DNA of 8,593 nt, taken from Sulfitobacter sp. Lineage in GTDB: Bacteria > Pseudomonadota > Alphaproteobacteria > Rhodobacterales > Rhodobacteraceae. This document shows, piece by piece, positions 1-6,667 of the stretch (position 1 is the first letter of the stretch; each line of letters begins with the position of its first letter). Made by a program: the position numbers and the translations under genes. The notes under the pieces are model-generated. The model had not been told where the DNA came from. It ran no database searches and worked only from the letters and a program-made list of their open reading frames with translations. The stretch lies in contig JAPKCR010000065.1 in the NCBI GenBank assembly GCA_026421135.1, positions 1 through 8,593 of the forward strand, given 5' to 3'.

Positions 1-208
1 AGGCCACCCCCGCAACGGGCGACCTGCTGCCATGTTGGAGAGATCTGAATGCCTAAGCTTTCGTTCCTATGTCAAGTTACCCGACACCTTCTTTGGCCTG
101 AAATGACATGATTGTTCTGATGTCCCTTCCGCACATCGGGCTGAACGGTATGGCGGTGCAGATCGACTCTAACACGGGGCATTTTGTCTGCTCGGCAAAG
201 AGTGCAGC
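1..208. other. Left-edge region with no supported gene
   Basis: No complete gene is supported here. In the third forward frame, 17 codons run in from the window edge and end at TAA (54-56). They read ATPATGDLLPCWRDLNA, which could be the C-terminus of an upstream gene, but this is too short to recognise. The remaining ~150 bases should hold the promoter of the TPR gene at 209. I see no pair of -35/-10 boxes there that I would defend. A weak inverted repeat (GACAT at 105-109, ATGTC at 120-124) is the only structure noticed. Confidence 0.3.
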
Positions 209-1585
209 ATGACAACCGATTTATTTGGCCTGCCAATCACCACGCAAAATCCGAAAACTATCCAAGGGATTGATGATTTCATCCACGGTTTCATCGCCTA
301 CGATACCAAGGCCCCTAACATCATACCGACGGCCGATGCCGACCCTGAATGTGGGCTTGCCAATGCCTATGCCGCACTGCTGTGGATGTTTCTTGAGGCC
401 CCTGCAGCGCCCGCTAAAGCAGCACCATATATGGCCCGGGCACGTGCCGCTGATCCCGGCACCAAACGCGAGGCGCAGGTAATTGAAACCATTGGCCACT
501 GGGTTGAGGGCGATATCCCCGCGATGCTCGCAGGGTGTGATACCATCACCACTGACCATCCACGCGATGTCACCATGCTAAAGCTGGCGCAATACCATCT
601 GTTCAACATGGGCGATGCTGCCGGAATGCTGCGATTTGCCCTCAAGTCGCTGCCGGACGCCGCTGATATCCCCTATGTGCATGGCATGATCGCGTTCGGC
701 TATGAACAATGCCACCTGCTTGAAGATGCCGAAGCCGCCGCCCGTCAGGCCATGTCCTTGCGCCACGATGAACCGTGGGCGCATCATGCCTTGGCGCATG
801 TCATGCTCACTCTAGGGCGCGTATCCGAAGGGGCCGCTTTTCTAGAAAGTGTTGCCGACACTTGGCAGCCCCTGAATTCCTTTATGCGCAGTCATAACTG
901 GTGGCATCTGGCATTATTCTATCTATCGCAGGGGCGACATGACGACGTTCGCCGCGCCTATGACACGCACATTTGGGGCTTGGCAAAAGACTATTCGCAA
1001 GATCAGGTCGGTGCTGTATCCCTTCTCGCTCGGATGGAATTCGCAGGGGTGAGCGTCGAAAACCGTTGGGCTGATGTAGCCGATCACATCGCATTGCGCG
1101 GACAAGATACGGTGAATGCATTCCTGACCCTGCAATATTTGTATGCGCTTGGCCGTACGGCAAAACCTGAAGTGCACATTCTGATGGATGCTATCGAAGC
1201 CCGCGCCGCCGACACCCGCCAGCATGACCACATCGCATGGGCTGAGGTCGCCTTGCCGGCCGCACGTGGGATTATCGCGCATAGCAAGGGTGATTGGGCG
1301 ACCGCAATCACTCAGTTAGGTCAGGCATTGCCGCGCATGGCGGAATGTGGTGGCAGCCATGCACAGCGCGATCTGTTCGAGCAAATCCACCTTGATGCGC
1401 TGGTTCAGGACGGGCGTGCATCAGCCGCGCAGCAAGTTCTCGAGATGCGACGCACCTATGATCCTGACGGCGTGCCCTTGAACATGCTTTTGGGCGATAT
1501 CTACGATAAAACTGGCCTGCCCGAGCAGGCATTCAAAGCGCGTGCGCGCGCCGAGAATACCCGTGCTTCATTTGCATCAAACTAA
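209..1585 (+). CDS. TTC38-like tetratricopeptide repeat protein
   Basis: The 458-residue protein resembles the tetratricopeptide repeat protein 38 (TTC38) family, which is found in eukaryotes and many proteobacteria and has no firmly established biochemical role. The length is close to the family's usual ~460-470 residues. The whole chain reads as helical hairpins. Helix pairs with TPR-like spacing are clearest at about 155-215 (with the His-rich stretch PWAHHALAHV at 189-198), around 230-250 (SHNWWHLALFYLSQGR, 228-243) and at 355-450. The motif GGSHAQRDLFEQIHLDA (381-397) is one I associate with this family. There is no signal peptide or membrane segment, so it is probably cytoplasmic. The ATG at 209 has an AAAGAG ribosome-binding site six bases upstream, and the N-terminus fits the family. 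The gene stands alone and converges on the cytochrome c gene. A substrate or partner cannot be inferred; the clustered histidines could form a site, but that is a guess. The family call is fairly sure, the function is unknown. Confidence 0.85.
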   Translation: MTTDLFGLPITTQNPKTIQGIDDFIHGFIAYDTKAPNIIPTADADPECGLANAYAALLWMFLEAPAAPAKAAPYMARARAADPGTKREAQVIETIGHWVEGDIPAMLAGCDTITTDHPRDVTMLKLAQYHLFNMGDAAGMLRFALKSLPDAADIPYVHGMIAFGYEQCHLLEDAEAAARQAMSLRHDEPWAHHALAHVMLTLGRVSEGAAFLESVADTWQPLNSFMRSHNWWHLALFYLSQGRHDDVRRAYDTHIWGLAKDYSQDQVGAVSLLARMEFAGVSVENRWADVADHIALRGQDTVNAFLTLQYLYALGRTAKPEVHILMDAIEARAADTRQHDHIAWAEVALPAARGIIAHSKGDWATAITQLGQALPRMAECGGSHAQRDLFEQIHLDALVQDGRASAAQQVLEMRRTYDPDGVPLNMLLGDIYDKTGLPEQAFKARARAENTRASFASN

Positions 1586-1586
1586 T

Positions 1587-1620
1587 AGGCCCGCACAACA
1601 ATACTGTTGAGCAGGCCTTT
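1587..1620. terminator. Possible bidirectional terminator hairpin
   Basis: Two bases after the TPR gene's stop codon, a 14-bp imperfect stem (arms 1587-1600 and 1605-1618, 12 of 14 positions paired) encloses the four-base loop ATAC. The outer arm is AGGCC/GGCCT and the inner arm is CAACA/TGTTG. Only a short T run follows on the plus strand (1618-1620). On the minus strand, past the cytochrome gene, the following bases are ATTAGTTTG. Its position between two convergent genes suggests it serves both. The weak T tracts make its efficiency uncertain. Confidence 0.55.
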
Positions 1621-1641
1621 CGATTGTCTGTTTAGCGTCGC

Positions 1642-2106
1642 TTATTCGCTTTTAGGCTCTTCTTCTGCCATGCCTTCGCCCGCTGCAGGGGAAACGCTTG
1701 CAAGATAAGCAGCGACGTCTTCGCCGCCCTTACGCAGCTTGAACGACATTTTTGACCGTGCTTTCTGATCATCAAGCGTTTCACGCAAGAAGTCAGTGGG
1801 GTTGGTCATATAGGCGGCCAATGTGGCTTCGTCCCAGATCAGACCAGCTTCGCCTGCTGCGACCAGTGAATCACCGTATTTAAAGCCATCAACTGAACCA
1901 GCCTGACGGCCAACGATGTTATAAAGATTAGGACCTGTTTTGCCGCCCTTTTGAATAACTTCGCCTGCGTCATCCACGATTGCATGGCAGGCTTTGCACT
2001 TGCCATAATTCTTTTCGCCTTTGTCCACATCGCCCATACTGTGGCTGTCTGCGAAAGCGGGTGCTGCGAAGGCCGTTGCCAAGATCGCCGTGTAAATCAG
2101 TTTCAT
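1642..2106 (-). CDS. cycA: Periplasmic cytochrome c-550 / c2-type class I cytochrome c
   Basis: This is a soluble periplasmic electron carrier that would shuttle electrons from the bc1 complex to terminal oxidases or other periplasmic acceptors. The 154-residue precursor has a Sec signal peptide (residues 1-19, ending AFA before DSHS). The heme-attachment motif is CKACH at 37-41, with His41 as one axial ligand. Met120 in KMSFKL is the likely second ligand. The stretch KGGKTGPNLYNIVGRQ (53-68) and the block SVDGFKYGDSL (71-81) closely resemble Paracoccus cytochrome c-550 as I remember it. An acidic tail (AEEEPKSE) also recalls the extended C-terminus of that protein. The start has a strong GGGAG ribosome-binding site seven bases upstream and its own promoter. 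The gene is transcribed alone, 77 bases downstream of the GST gene and convergent with the TPR gene. The cytochrome family is near certain; the symbol is the usual one for this type, and a paralogue elsewhere in the genome could hold the main role. Confidence 0.93.
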   Translation of the reverse strand: MKLIYTAILATAFAAPAFADSHSMGDVDKGEKNYGKCKACHAIVDDAGEVIQKGGKTGPNLYNIVGRQAGSVDGFKYGDSLVAAGEAGLIWDEATLAAYMTNPTDFLRETLDDQKARSKMSFKLRKGGEDVAAYLASVSPAAGEGMAEEEPKSE

Positions 2107-2134
2107 GTGTCATCTCCCGTTAAAAGCTTGTGGA

Positions 2135-2163
2135 TTTAGATAGCGCGCTACAGCACTAGTCAA
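2135..2163 (-). promoter_or_regulatory. Sigma-70-type promoter of the cytochrome c gene
   Basis: Read on the minus strand, TTGACT (2163-2158) lies 17 bases before TCTAAA (2140-2135). These match the consensus -35 box at five of six positions and the -10 box at four of six. Transcription would start near 2128, about 20 bases before the GGGAG ribosome-binding site (2118-2114) and the ATG at 2106. A perfect 10-bp palindrome, TAGCGCGCTA (2141-2150), fills the spacer next to the -10 box. A repressor or activator could bind there, but which protein is unknown. Confidence 0.6.
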
Positions 2164-2183
2164 CATCGACCATTGGGCAAGTT

Positions 2184-2831
2184 TTAGCTGGCGTCGGGCT
2201 GATGAGGTGGTGACGCTTGCAGCAACGCAGGAAGCGCCATGCAGTTTTCGTGTATCCTTTGAATTGTCGGATACGGTTTCATATCGACCTCAAATCGGGC
2301 GTTGTTAAGAACTTGGGCATAGAGGCAAAGATCGGCCATTCCGACCTTGTTTTTATGGCAAAAATCTCCCGTTTCCGGCTCGGATACCAACCTTTGTTCC
2401 AACGCATCAAAGCCGGCGCTAGCCCATTTCCTGAACCACGCTGCCTTGCCCTGTGCATCTACGCCAAATTCAGCCTCGAGATGTCTTAAGACGCGCAAAT
2501 TATTCAATGGGTGAATGTCCAATGCGACAATATGCGCAAGGCTGCGGACCCGGGCACGCCCCCAAGGATCGGACGGGAGCAGGGGCGGCTCCGGGTGTGT
2601 CTCATCCAACCATTCGAGGATAGCGAGCGATTGCGGCAACGCGCCTTGCGGCGTAACCAAAGTGGGAACCAATCCGGAAGGGTTCAGTGCAAGATGTTCC
2701 GCACAGGCCTGTTCACCCTTGAGCAGAGACAGTGGAATGTAGTCGAATGCCAACCCCTTGAGGTTCAGCGCAGCCCGTACCCGCACAGATGTGGAGCTGC
2801 GGAAATAGTTATGCAGCGCAAAATCGGTCAT
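2184..2831 (-). CDS. maiA: Zeta-class GST: maleylpyruvate/maleylacetoacetate isomerase
   Basis: This is a glutathione-dependent cis-trans isomerase that converts maleylpyruvate or maleylacetoacetate to the fumaryl isomer in the cytoplasm. The 215 residues match the family length (~212). The N-terminal thioredoxin fold carries the active-site loop RSSTSVRVRAALNLKG (11-26), the cis-proline in LVPTL (Pro56) and the glutathione-contacting PQS (66-68). The C-terminal helical domain contains ALDIHPLNNLRVL (103-115), and the helix cap is Asp167 in MADLCL. Zeta GSTs usually have SSCSWRVR; here Thr14 replaces Cys, as in the RSGTS loop of Ralstonia NagL as I remember it. Arg11, His107 and Arg179 line up at a constant offset with NagL Arg8, His104 and Arg176, the substrate-carboxylate site. 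That favours maleylpyruvate isomerase, but maleylacetoacetate cannot be excluded; maiA is a generic symbol. The ATG overlaps the stop of the upstream hydrolase gene (ATGA), so the two are translated together. Confidence 0.88.
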   Translation of the reverse strand: MTDFALHNYFRSSTSVRVRAALNLKGLAFDYIPLSLLKGEQACAEHLALNPSGLVPTLVTPQGALPQSLAILEWLDETHPEPPLLPSDPWGRARVRSLAHIVALDIHPLNNLRVLRHLEAEFGVDAQGKAAWFRKWASAGFDALEQRLVSEPETGDFCHKNKVGMADLCLYAQVLNNARFEVDMKPYPTIQRIHENCMALPALLQASPPHQPDAS

Positions 2832-3532
2832 GCGCGCGGGCCAATCGTTACCTCAAGCGTCCCAATGCCATCAACGCCACCCGTAACAACGTCACCTGCC
2901 ACGATTGCACCGACGCCCGCCGGCGTGCCCGTCATGATGATGTCGCCGGGGGCGAGTTTCATTGCACGCGACAGGATCGACACGTGCTCTCGTACAGACC
3001 AGATCAGATCGGCCAGATCGGCATCTTGCTTCGTCTCACCATTGACGGCCAGCCATATCCGCGCGGATTCTACTGATGGCACATCGGCGAGCGGGACAAT
3101 CGGCGCAATGGGAGCAGAGTTGTCAAAGGCTTTGCCCCAATCCCATGGGCGGCCCATCGTCTTAGCCTCGTTCTGCAGATCACGTCGGGTCAGGTCGATC
3201 CCTACCGAAGCGCCCCAGACGTGATCCATCACATCTTCCACGGCAATGATTGCGCCGCCTTTGCCGATAGCGATGATCAATTCGATTTCGTAGTGCAGAT
3301 TCTCAGTCAGTGGCGGATAAGGGACTGTACAGGGCGTATCAAGTGCGGCATCCGCAGGTTTGGTAAAGAAAAACGGGGCCTCGCGCGACGGGTCTTTGCC
3401 CATTTCAATCGCATGTGCCTCATAGTTTCGGCCAACACAAAAGATGCGTCTTATGGGAAACCGAGCGTCTGATCCCTTGATCGCAAGGCTGGCCTGTTTT
3501 GGCGGCTCAAAAGCATAAGTTTCAGACGTCAT
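2828..3532 (-). CDS. Fumarylacetoacetate hydrolase-family protein, fumarylpyruvate hydrolase-like
   Basis: The predicted reaction is hydrolytic C-C cleavage of a fumarylpyruvate- or acylpyruvate-like substrate, releasing pyruvate and a second acid such as fumarate. From this start the protein has 234 residues. FAH-fold marks are GRNYEAHAIEMG (34-45), with the His40-Glu43 pair that acts as catalytic dyad in FAHD1. Glu82, Glu84 and Asp113 are the probable Mg2+ ligands (HYEIEL and GIDLTRRD). MTGTPAGVG lies near the C-terminus. The segment TMGRPWDWGKAFDNSAP and the N-terminal GSDARFPIRRI resemble NagK-type fumarylpyruvate hydrolases. An in-frame ATG at 3562 would add ten residues but has no ribosome-binding site. 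The ATG at 3532 has AAGGA seven bases upstream and is preferred. The stop overlaps the isomerase start by four bases, so the two form an operon of consecutive pathway steps. FAHD1-type oxaloacetate decarboxylase/acylpyruvase activity is the main alternative. Confidence 0.87.
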   Translation of the reverse strand: MTSETYAFEPPKQASLAIKGSDARFPIRRIFCVGRNYEAHAIEMGKDPSREAPFFFTKPADAALDTPCTVPYPPLTENLHYEIELIIAIGKGGAIIAVEDVMDHVWGASVGIDLTRRDLQNEAKTMGRPWDWGKAFDNSAPIAPIVPLADVPSVESARIWLAVNGETKQDADLADLIWSVREHVSILSRAMKLAPGDIIMTGTPAGVGAIVAGDVVTGGVDGIGTLEVTIGPRA

Positions 3533-3564
3533 GGGCGGATCCTTCTTAAAGAACTTTGGCATTA

Positions 3565-3593
3565 GAAATAGCGCCCAAATTTAACGGCGTCAT
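3565..3593 (-). promoter_or_regulatory. Possible promoter of the hydrolase-isomerase operon
   Basis: On the minus strand ATGACG (3593-3588) is followed after 17 bases by TATTTC (3570-3565). The -35 match is fair, the -10 match weak. Transcription would start near 3558. That lies downstream of the alternative ATG at 3562 and so agrees with translation from 3532. The -35 region is part of a ten-base direct repeat (TGACGCCGTT on the minus strand) that recurs 65 bases upstream, at 3657-3648. Confidence 0.35.
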
Positions 3594-3702
3594 CCGCTAA
3601 GGATCCAACCTGCGTTTTAGTGCCTGCATCGATCCGCAACCGAAAAGAACGGCGTCAACAGGTATTGCTAACTCCGGTCTGATTTCGCAAAACCCGAAAT
3701 AA

Positions 3703-5211
3703 CTACGGTCCGACTGGCGCTTCGGGCTTTGTAGAATCTTCGCTTGGCGCTTCCGGATCGTCAATCAATTCAGCGTCCTCAATATCGGAGCGGGTTGCGA
3801 CAGGCGGCTTGGCATCCGCGCCCGACTTGTCTTCGATTGCGCCGACAATCAATGGAAGCATTTGCAGACCGCCCGGCATTGCCACCTCTGACATGGGCGG
3901 TGTTTTCCATGCAAGGGTGTCAAAGCTATGACAGTTTTCGCAGGTTGGGCCCCATGCCGCGTGTATGTGTTGGCAATTATCACAGATCCACTGTGGGCCA
4001 CGTGACACGGTCAACGCGCGTGCCAACCAGCCCTTAACTACGGTGTCAGATGCACCTTCGCCTCGTTCGATCGCGGCCATCAAAGTGACAGACCGCGCTG
4101 TCGGATCGGTTTCAACCAGATTACCCAAAGACCGCCGCGCTTGGGGGAAATCTTCGTTTGCGATGTTCAGTTCAGAAAGGAGCATCTTGGTTTCAGAATG
4201 ATCCGGCTGCAACTTGGTCAAAGCTGCAAAACGCTTCAACCGCTCACTTGGGCTTTCGTTTGGTGCAATTGCTGCGAAGGCTGCGGCCAAATCAGGGTGC
4301 GGTTGGACGCTCCAAGCCTTTTTCAGCAGACGTGCGGCGTATTTCGGTTTGCCTTGGTCAATGAACCCATGCGCGGCCATGACAGCGGCGGGGATTAGAT
4401 CAGGTGACAAACGGTTGGCCTCAATCGCAGCTTCGCGTGCTTCGATGCTGTTGCCGTCACTGATGACGTCTTTTGCCTCGGACAGGGCAAGAACCGCATC
4501 TCGGCGCTTGTGAACGTCACGTGGCAGCTGGCCATTTTTCAACTTGGTGTTCAGGGTTTCGCGGGCACCCTTCCAGTCTTCTTTTTCGGCTTGAAGCTTT
4601 AGCAAGACATCCCCGGTTTCTTCGTGCTTTGGCTTGAGCGCAAAGGCTTTCTTTGCCAGCATCAATGCAGTGTCAGTGTCACCATCAGCCAATTTTTGCT
4701 TCATGATGCCGCGCACGCCTACGAAACGGGTGGATTCATTCTCTACCATCTTGCGATAGGATTCTTCGGCCAATCGTCGGTAACCAGCCAACTCGGCGGC
4801 TTGGGCAATCAGCAGATTGGTCAGCTCGGGCTTTTCCAGATATTTATCTGCTTTGGCTGCCTTGGACAAAGCCAACCGACCTTCGCCACTGGCTAGGGCC
4901 ATTAACCCTTGGGAAAGCGCCTCGTAGCCCTTTCTCTCGCGGTTGCGATCAAAGTAGCGCGACAGCGCGGTCTCATCGCCATTCAAGAAATGCCAAACCG
5001 CAACCAAAAGGGCGATCACCTTGAGCAGCACCCAAACGGCAACAACCAGCAAGATAATAGCAATGACAGATTGCAGCGGGCCGAAACTAAATTCAGTTCC
5101 CATGACCGTAACCTGCAACCCACCCGAGCTTTCGAGTAGAAAGCTGGCACCCCATGTCAACGCAGCAATTGCTGCAACAAACACAACGATCTTAATCAGT
5201 GACCAAAGCAT
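3703..5211 (-). CDS. hemY: HemY-family inner-membrane TPR protein with C-terminal zinc-ribbon-like motif
   Basis: This is a HemY N-terminal-domain protein (the TPR-containing HemY of heme gene clusters, not protoporphyrinogen oxidase). Its molecular role is unsettled; it is tied to heme/porphyrin metabolism mainly by gene context. The 502-residue protein has two membrane segments (about 5-25 and 46-74). The family block RYFDRNRERKGYEALSQG (85-102) follows, then a long array of TPR-like helices (100-400) facing the cytoplasm. At 410-427 lies CDNC-x10-CENC (Cys410, 413, 424, 427), a rubredoxin/zinc-ribbon-like knuckle. From memory, alphaproteobacterial HemY proteins carry this whereas E. coli HemY does not; E. 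coli LapB has a comparable C-terminal module. The tail (460-502) is acidic, Pro-rich and probably disordered. Ten bases separate the ATG from the mic60 stop, and the ribosome-binding site AAGGA overlaps that stop, indicating translational coupling. The family call is sure, the biochemical role is not. Confidence 0.9.
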   Translation of the reverse strand: MLWSLIKIVVFVAAIAALTWGASFLLESSGGLQVTVMGTEFSFGPLQSVIAIILLVVAVWVLLKVIALLVAVWHFLNGDETALSRYFDRNRERKGYEALSQGLMALASGEGRLALSKAAKADKYLEKPELTNLLIAQAAELAGYRRLAEESYRKMVENESTRFVGVRGIMKQKLADGDTDTALMLAKKAFALKPKHEETGDVLLKLQAEKEDWKGARETLNTKLKNGQLPRDVHKRRDAVLALSEAKDVISDGNSIEAREAAIEANRLSPDLIPAAVMAAHGFIDQGKPKYAARLLKKAWSVQPHPDLAAAFAAIAPNESPSERLKRFAALTKLQPDHSETKMLLSELNIANEDFPQARRSLGNLVETDPTARSVTLMAAIERGEGASDTVVKGWLARALTVSRGPQWICDNCQHIHAAWGPTCENCHSFDTLAWKTPPMSEVAMPGGLQMLPLIVGAIEDKSGADAKPPVATRSDIEDAELIDDPEAPSEDSTKPEAPVGP

Positions 5212-5221
5212 ATTAGTTTCC

Positions 5222-6553
5222 TTAGTTTGCCGTCAGGCTTTGCGCCAGGGTGTCTACGGCATCTTGCGCAGCTTGGCGGGTTTGCGCATCTGCTATCCAG
5301 TCAGCCAAGGGCGCTTTTGCACCTTCTGGCAATGCTTCAACTTCGGTCAATGCGTCTGCCAGATGACCTTGCCGCATCGCGGCCTCGGCACGGGACAGGA
5401 TCGCGTCGGGGTCGCTCCCTTCGCGCGGAGTGACAGACCGCGCACCAAGCTGGTTTTTCAGGAAGCTGCCTAATCCTCCGCCTGCATCTGCAGGGGTATC
5501 AGCACGCGCGGCAGCCAAAGAAGCGCGTGCCGCGTCTGGAAATCGATCCTGCAAATTGGCGCTGGTCGCGACACCAGTTTCCGCAGCATCTGTTAATGCC
5601 TGCGGTAATTCAGGGAAACCGCTTTCTTGCAATTGCGTAACTTCGCTCGCGAATGGCTGGCCAGTTGAAATCGCCGCAACGATCCGTGCAATTGCGGATT
5701 GGGCTGTAGCGGCTTGGGCGGCCTTTGCGGTGGCTTCCTCAACGCTTAGCGCGTTATCCAGCAATTTCTCAATTTCGTCACGTTGGGTTTCGACGGATGT
5801 TTTCAGCTCTGCCAGTTCAGCCTCGAAACCGGATGTATCGATTTTCGGGGGCTCACCCACGCTTGGGGCTGGCCGATTGGCAATCTCGTCAATGCGCGCG
5901 GTCAGGTCAGCAATCGAAGTTTCAATTCCAGACGTATCCGTCAGGGCGGCAGGTGCCCTGCTGGCTTGCTCTAGCGTTGCGATCCGCGCTTCTTGTGCGG
6001 CAAGGCCCTGCGCTAATGCGGTTTGGCCGGCATCATCCGAACGCAAACCAAAGACATTCAACTCTGCGGCGGCGAATCCGATACCACCCGCGATGATGCC
6101 GCCCAATACCATCGGAAGAAACACACTGCCGCGTTTTTCCGGCTCATCGAGATACGCGGAATGTGGGGTTGGGGACGTTGGCGCAATTGCTGTCTTGGCC
6201 GGTTCGGCTGATTCTGCGGACTCTGACTTTTTGTCGTTTGGTTTGTCGGTCGACTTACCGACTTCATCGGTTTCGGTTTTGACCTGCGTTTCGCCTTTAA
6301 CGGCTAACCTTTCGACATCGCCCTTAGGCGCATCCGCTTTTGGCGCAGATGGCTCAGCTTGCTTGGCCGCGATCGCAGACGATGTCGTTGCGTCTTGCGG
6401 CGCGCTTGATGGGGCAGTTGTTTTCGGGCTCGCGCTTGCGGGCGTTGTGGCGGAGTCGGCTTTAGCGCCAGCCTTGGTCGTTTTCGCCGGAGCTTTCCGA
6501 ACGGTTTTTGGCTTGGATGCAGCGGAAGACGCACGAGAGGTCGGGTTTTCCAC
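5222..6553 (-). CDS. Mic60/mitofilin homologue (COG4223-type membrane protein)
   Basis: This is the alphaproteobacterial counterpart of mitochondrial Mic60, the membrane-shaping core of the MICOS cristae-junction complex. The 443 residues fall into the expected order. An N-terminal tail (1-140) rich in Ala, Lys, Pro, Ser and Thr lies in the cytoplasm. One membrane segment (about 143-165) has the glycine-rich run GGIIAGGIGF. A periplasmic coiled-coil region follows (about 175-285). The C-terminal mitofilin domain (286-440) contains LGSFLKNQLGARSVTPREG (361-379), DPDAILSRAEAAMRQGHLAD (381-400), and Trp419 in ADWI. The usual tether and lipid-binding helix architecture is therefore present. The gene lies between hemD and hemY, where published surveys place bacterial Mic60 genes. 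The start is uncertain: the first in-frame start after a TAA at 6587-6589 is the GTG at 6553, and its nearest AAGGG is 13 bases away. Codon use looks like that of its neighbours. Confidence 0.87.
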   Translation of the reverse strand: MENPTSRASSAASKPKTVRKAPAKTTKAGAKADSATTPASASPKTTAPSSAPQDATTSSAIAAKQAEPSAPKADAPKGDVERLAVKGETQVKTETDEVGKSTDKPNDKKSESAESAEPAKTAIAPTSPTPHSAYLDEPEKRGSVFLPMVLGGIIAGGIGFAAAELNVFGLRSDDAGQTALAQGLAAQEARIATLEQASRAPAALTDTSGIETSIADLTARIDEIANRPAPSVGEPPKIDTSGFEAELAELKTSVETQRDEIEKLLDNALSVEEATAKAAQAATAQSAIARIVAAISTGQPFASEVTQLQESGFPELPQALTDAAETGVATSANLQDRFPDAARASLAAARADTPADAGGGLGSFLKNQLGARSVTPREGSDPDAILSRAEAAMRQGHLADALTEVEALPEGAKAPLADWIADAQTRQAAQDAVDTLAQSLTAN

Positions 6554-6586
6554 AGGCTTATCGCCGCCCTTGCTTGGAGTTTTCGC

Positions 6587-6610
6587 TTACGCCACGCTTA
6601 AAACCTTTCC
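6587..6610 (-). promoter_or_regulatory. Ribosome-binding site and aborted GTG start ahead of mic60
   Basis: On the minus strand GGAAAGG (6610-6604) is the best Shine-Dalgarno sequence near the mic60 start. Eight bases later comes GTG (6595-6593), in the mic60 frame, then GCG and a TAA stop (6589-6587). Past the stop the same frame continues without interruption as AKTPSKGGDKP into GTG at 6553. The layout looks like an original start that has been cut off by a stop codon, or a two-codon leader (Met-Ala) coupled to mic60 translation. Confidence 0.4.
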
Positions 6611-6614
6611 GATT

Positions 6615-6629
6615 CTGACTTTTTGTCAG
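6615..6629. repeat. Small perfect hairpin between hemD and mic60
   Basis: CTGAC (6615-6619) and GTCAG (6625-6629) flank five T residues on the plus strand. In the hemD-mic60 transcript this gives CTGAC-AAAAA-GTCAG, a 5-bp stem lying about 40 bases after the hemD stop and just before the GGAAAGG sequence. No U tract follows, so it is unlikely to terminate. It could be an mRNA stability or processing element within the 114-base gap. Confidence 0.3.
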
Positions 6630-6667
6630 TCAATATTTCTAACCTTAGACAGCAATTGGGTTCATCT

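Noticed and set aside
2511..3224. A 237-codon plus-strand open frame across the isomerase and hydrolase genes
   Set aside because: It is antisense to two clearly recognisable enzymes and its translation (Arg/Ser/Pro-rich) matches no family I know.
3533..3562. Ten-codon N-terminal extension of the hydrolase from the ATG at 3562
   Set aside because: There is no ribosome-binding site before 3562, the possible promoter would start transcription downstream of it, and AAGGA is correctly placed before the ATG at 3532.
3682..3700. Inverted repeat ATTTCG/CGAAAT just after the hemY stop, as a terminator
   Set aside because: The stem is only six mostly A-T pairs and no U run follows on the minus strand, so it does not qualify as an intrinsic terminator.
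6310..6550. Repetitive Ala/Lys/Pro/Thr stretch at the start of mic60, considered as tandem repeats or a foreign insertion
   Set aside because: No regular repeat unit is present. It is the low-complexity cytoplasmic tail typical of alphaproteobacterial Mic60 proteins.
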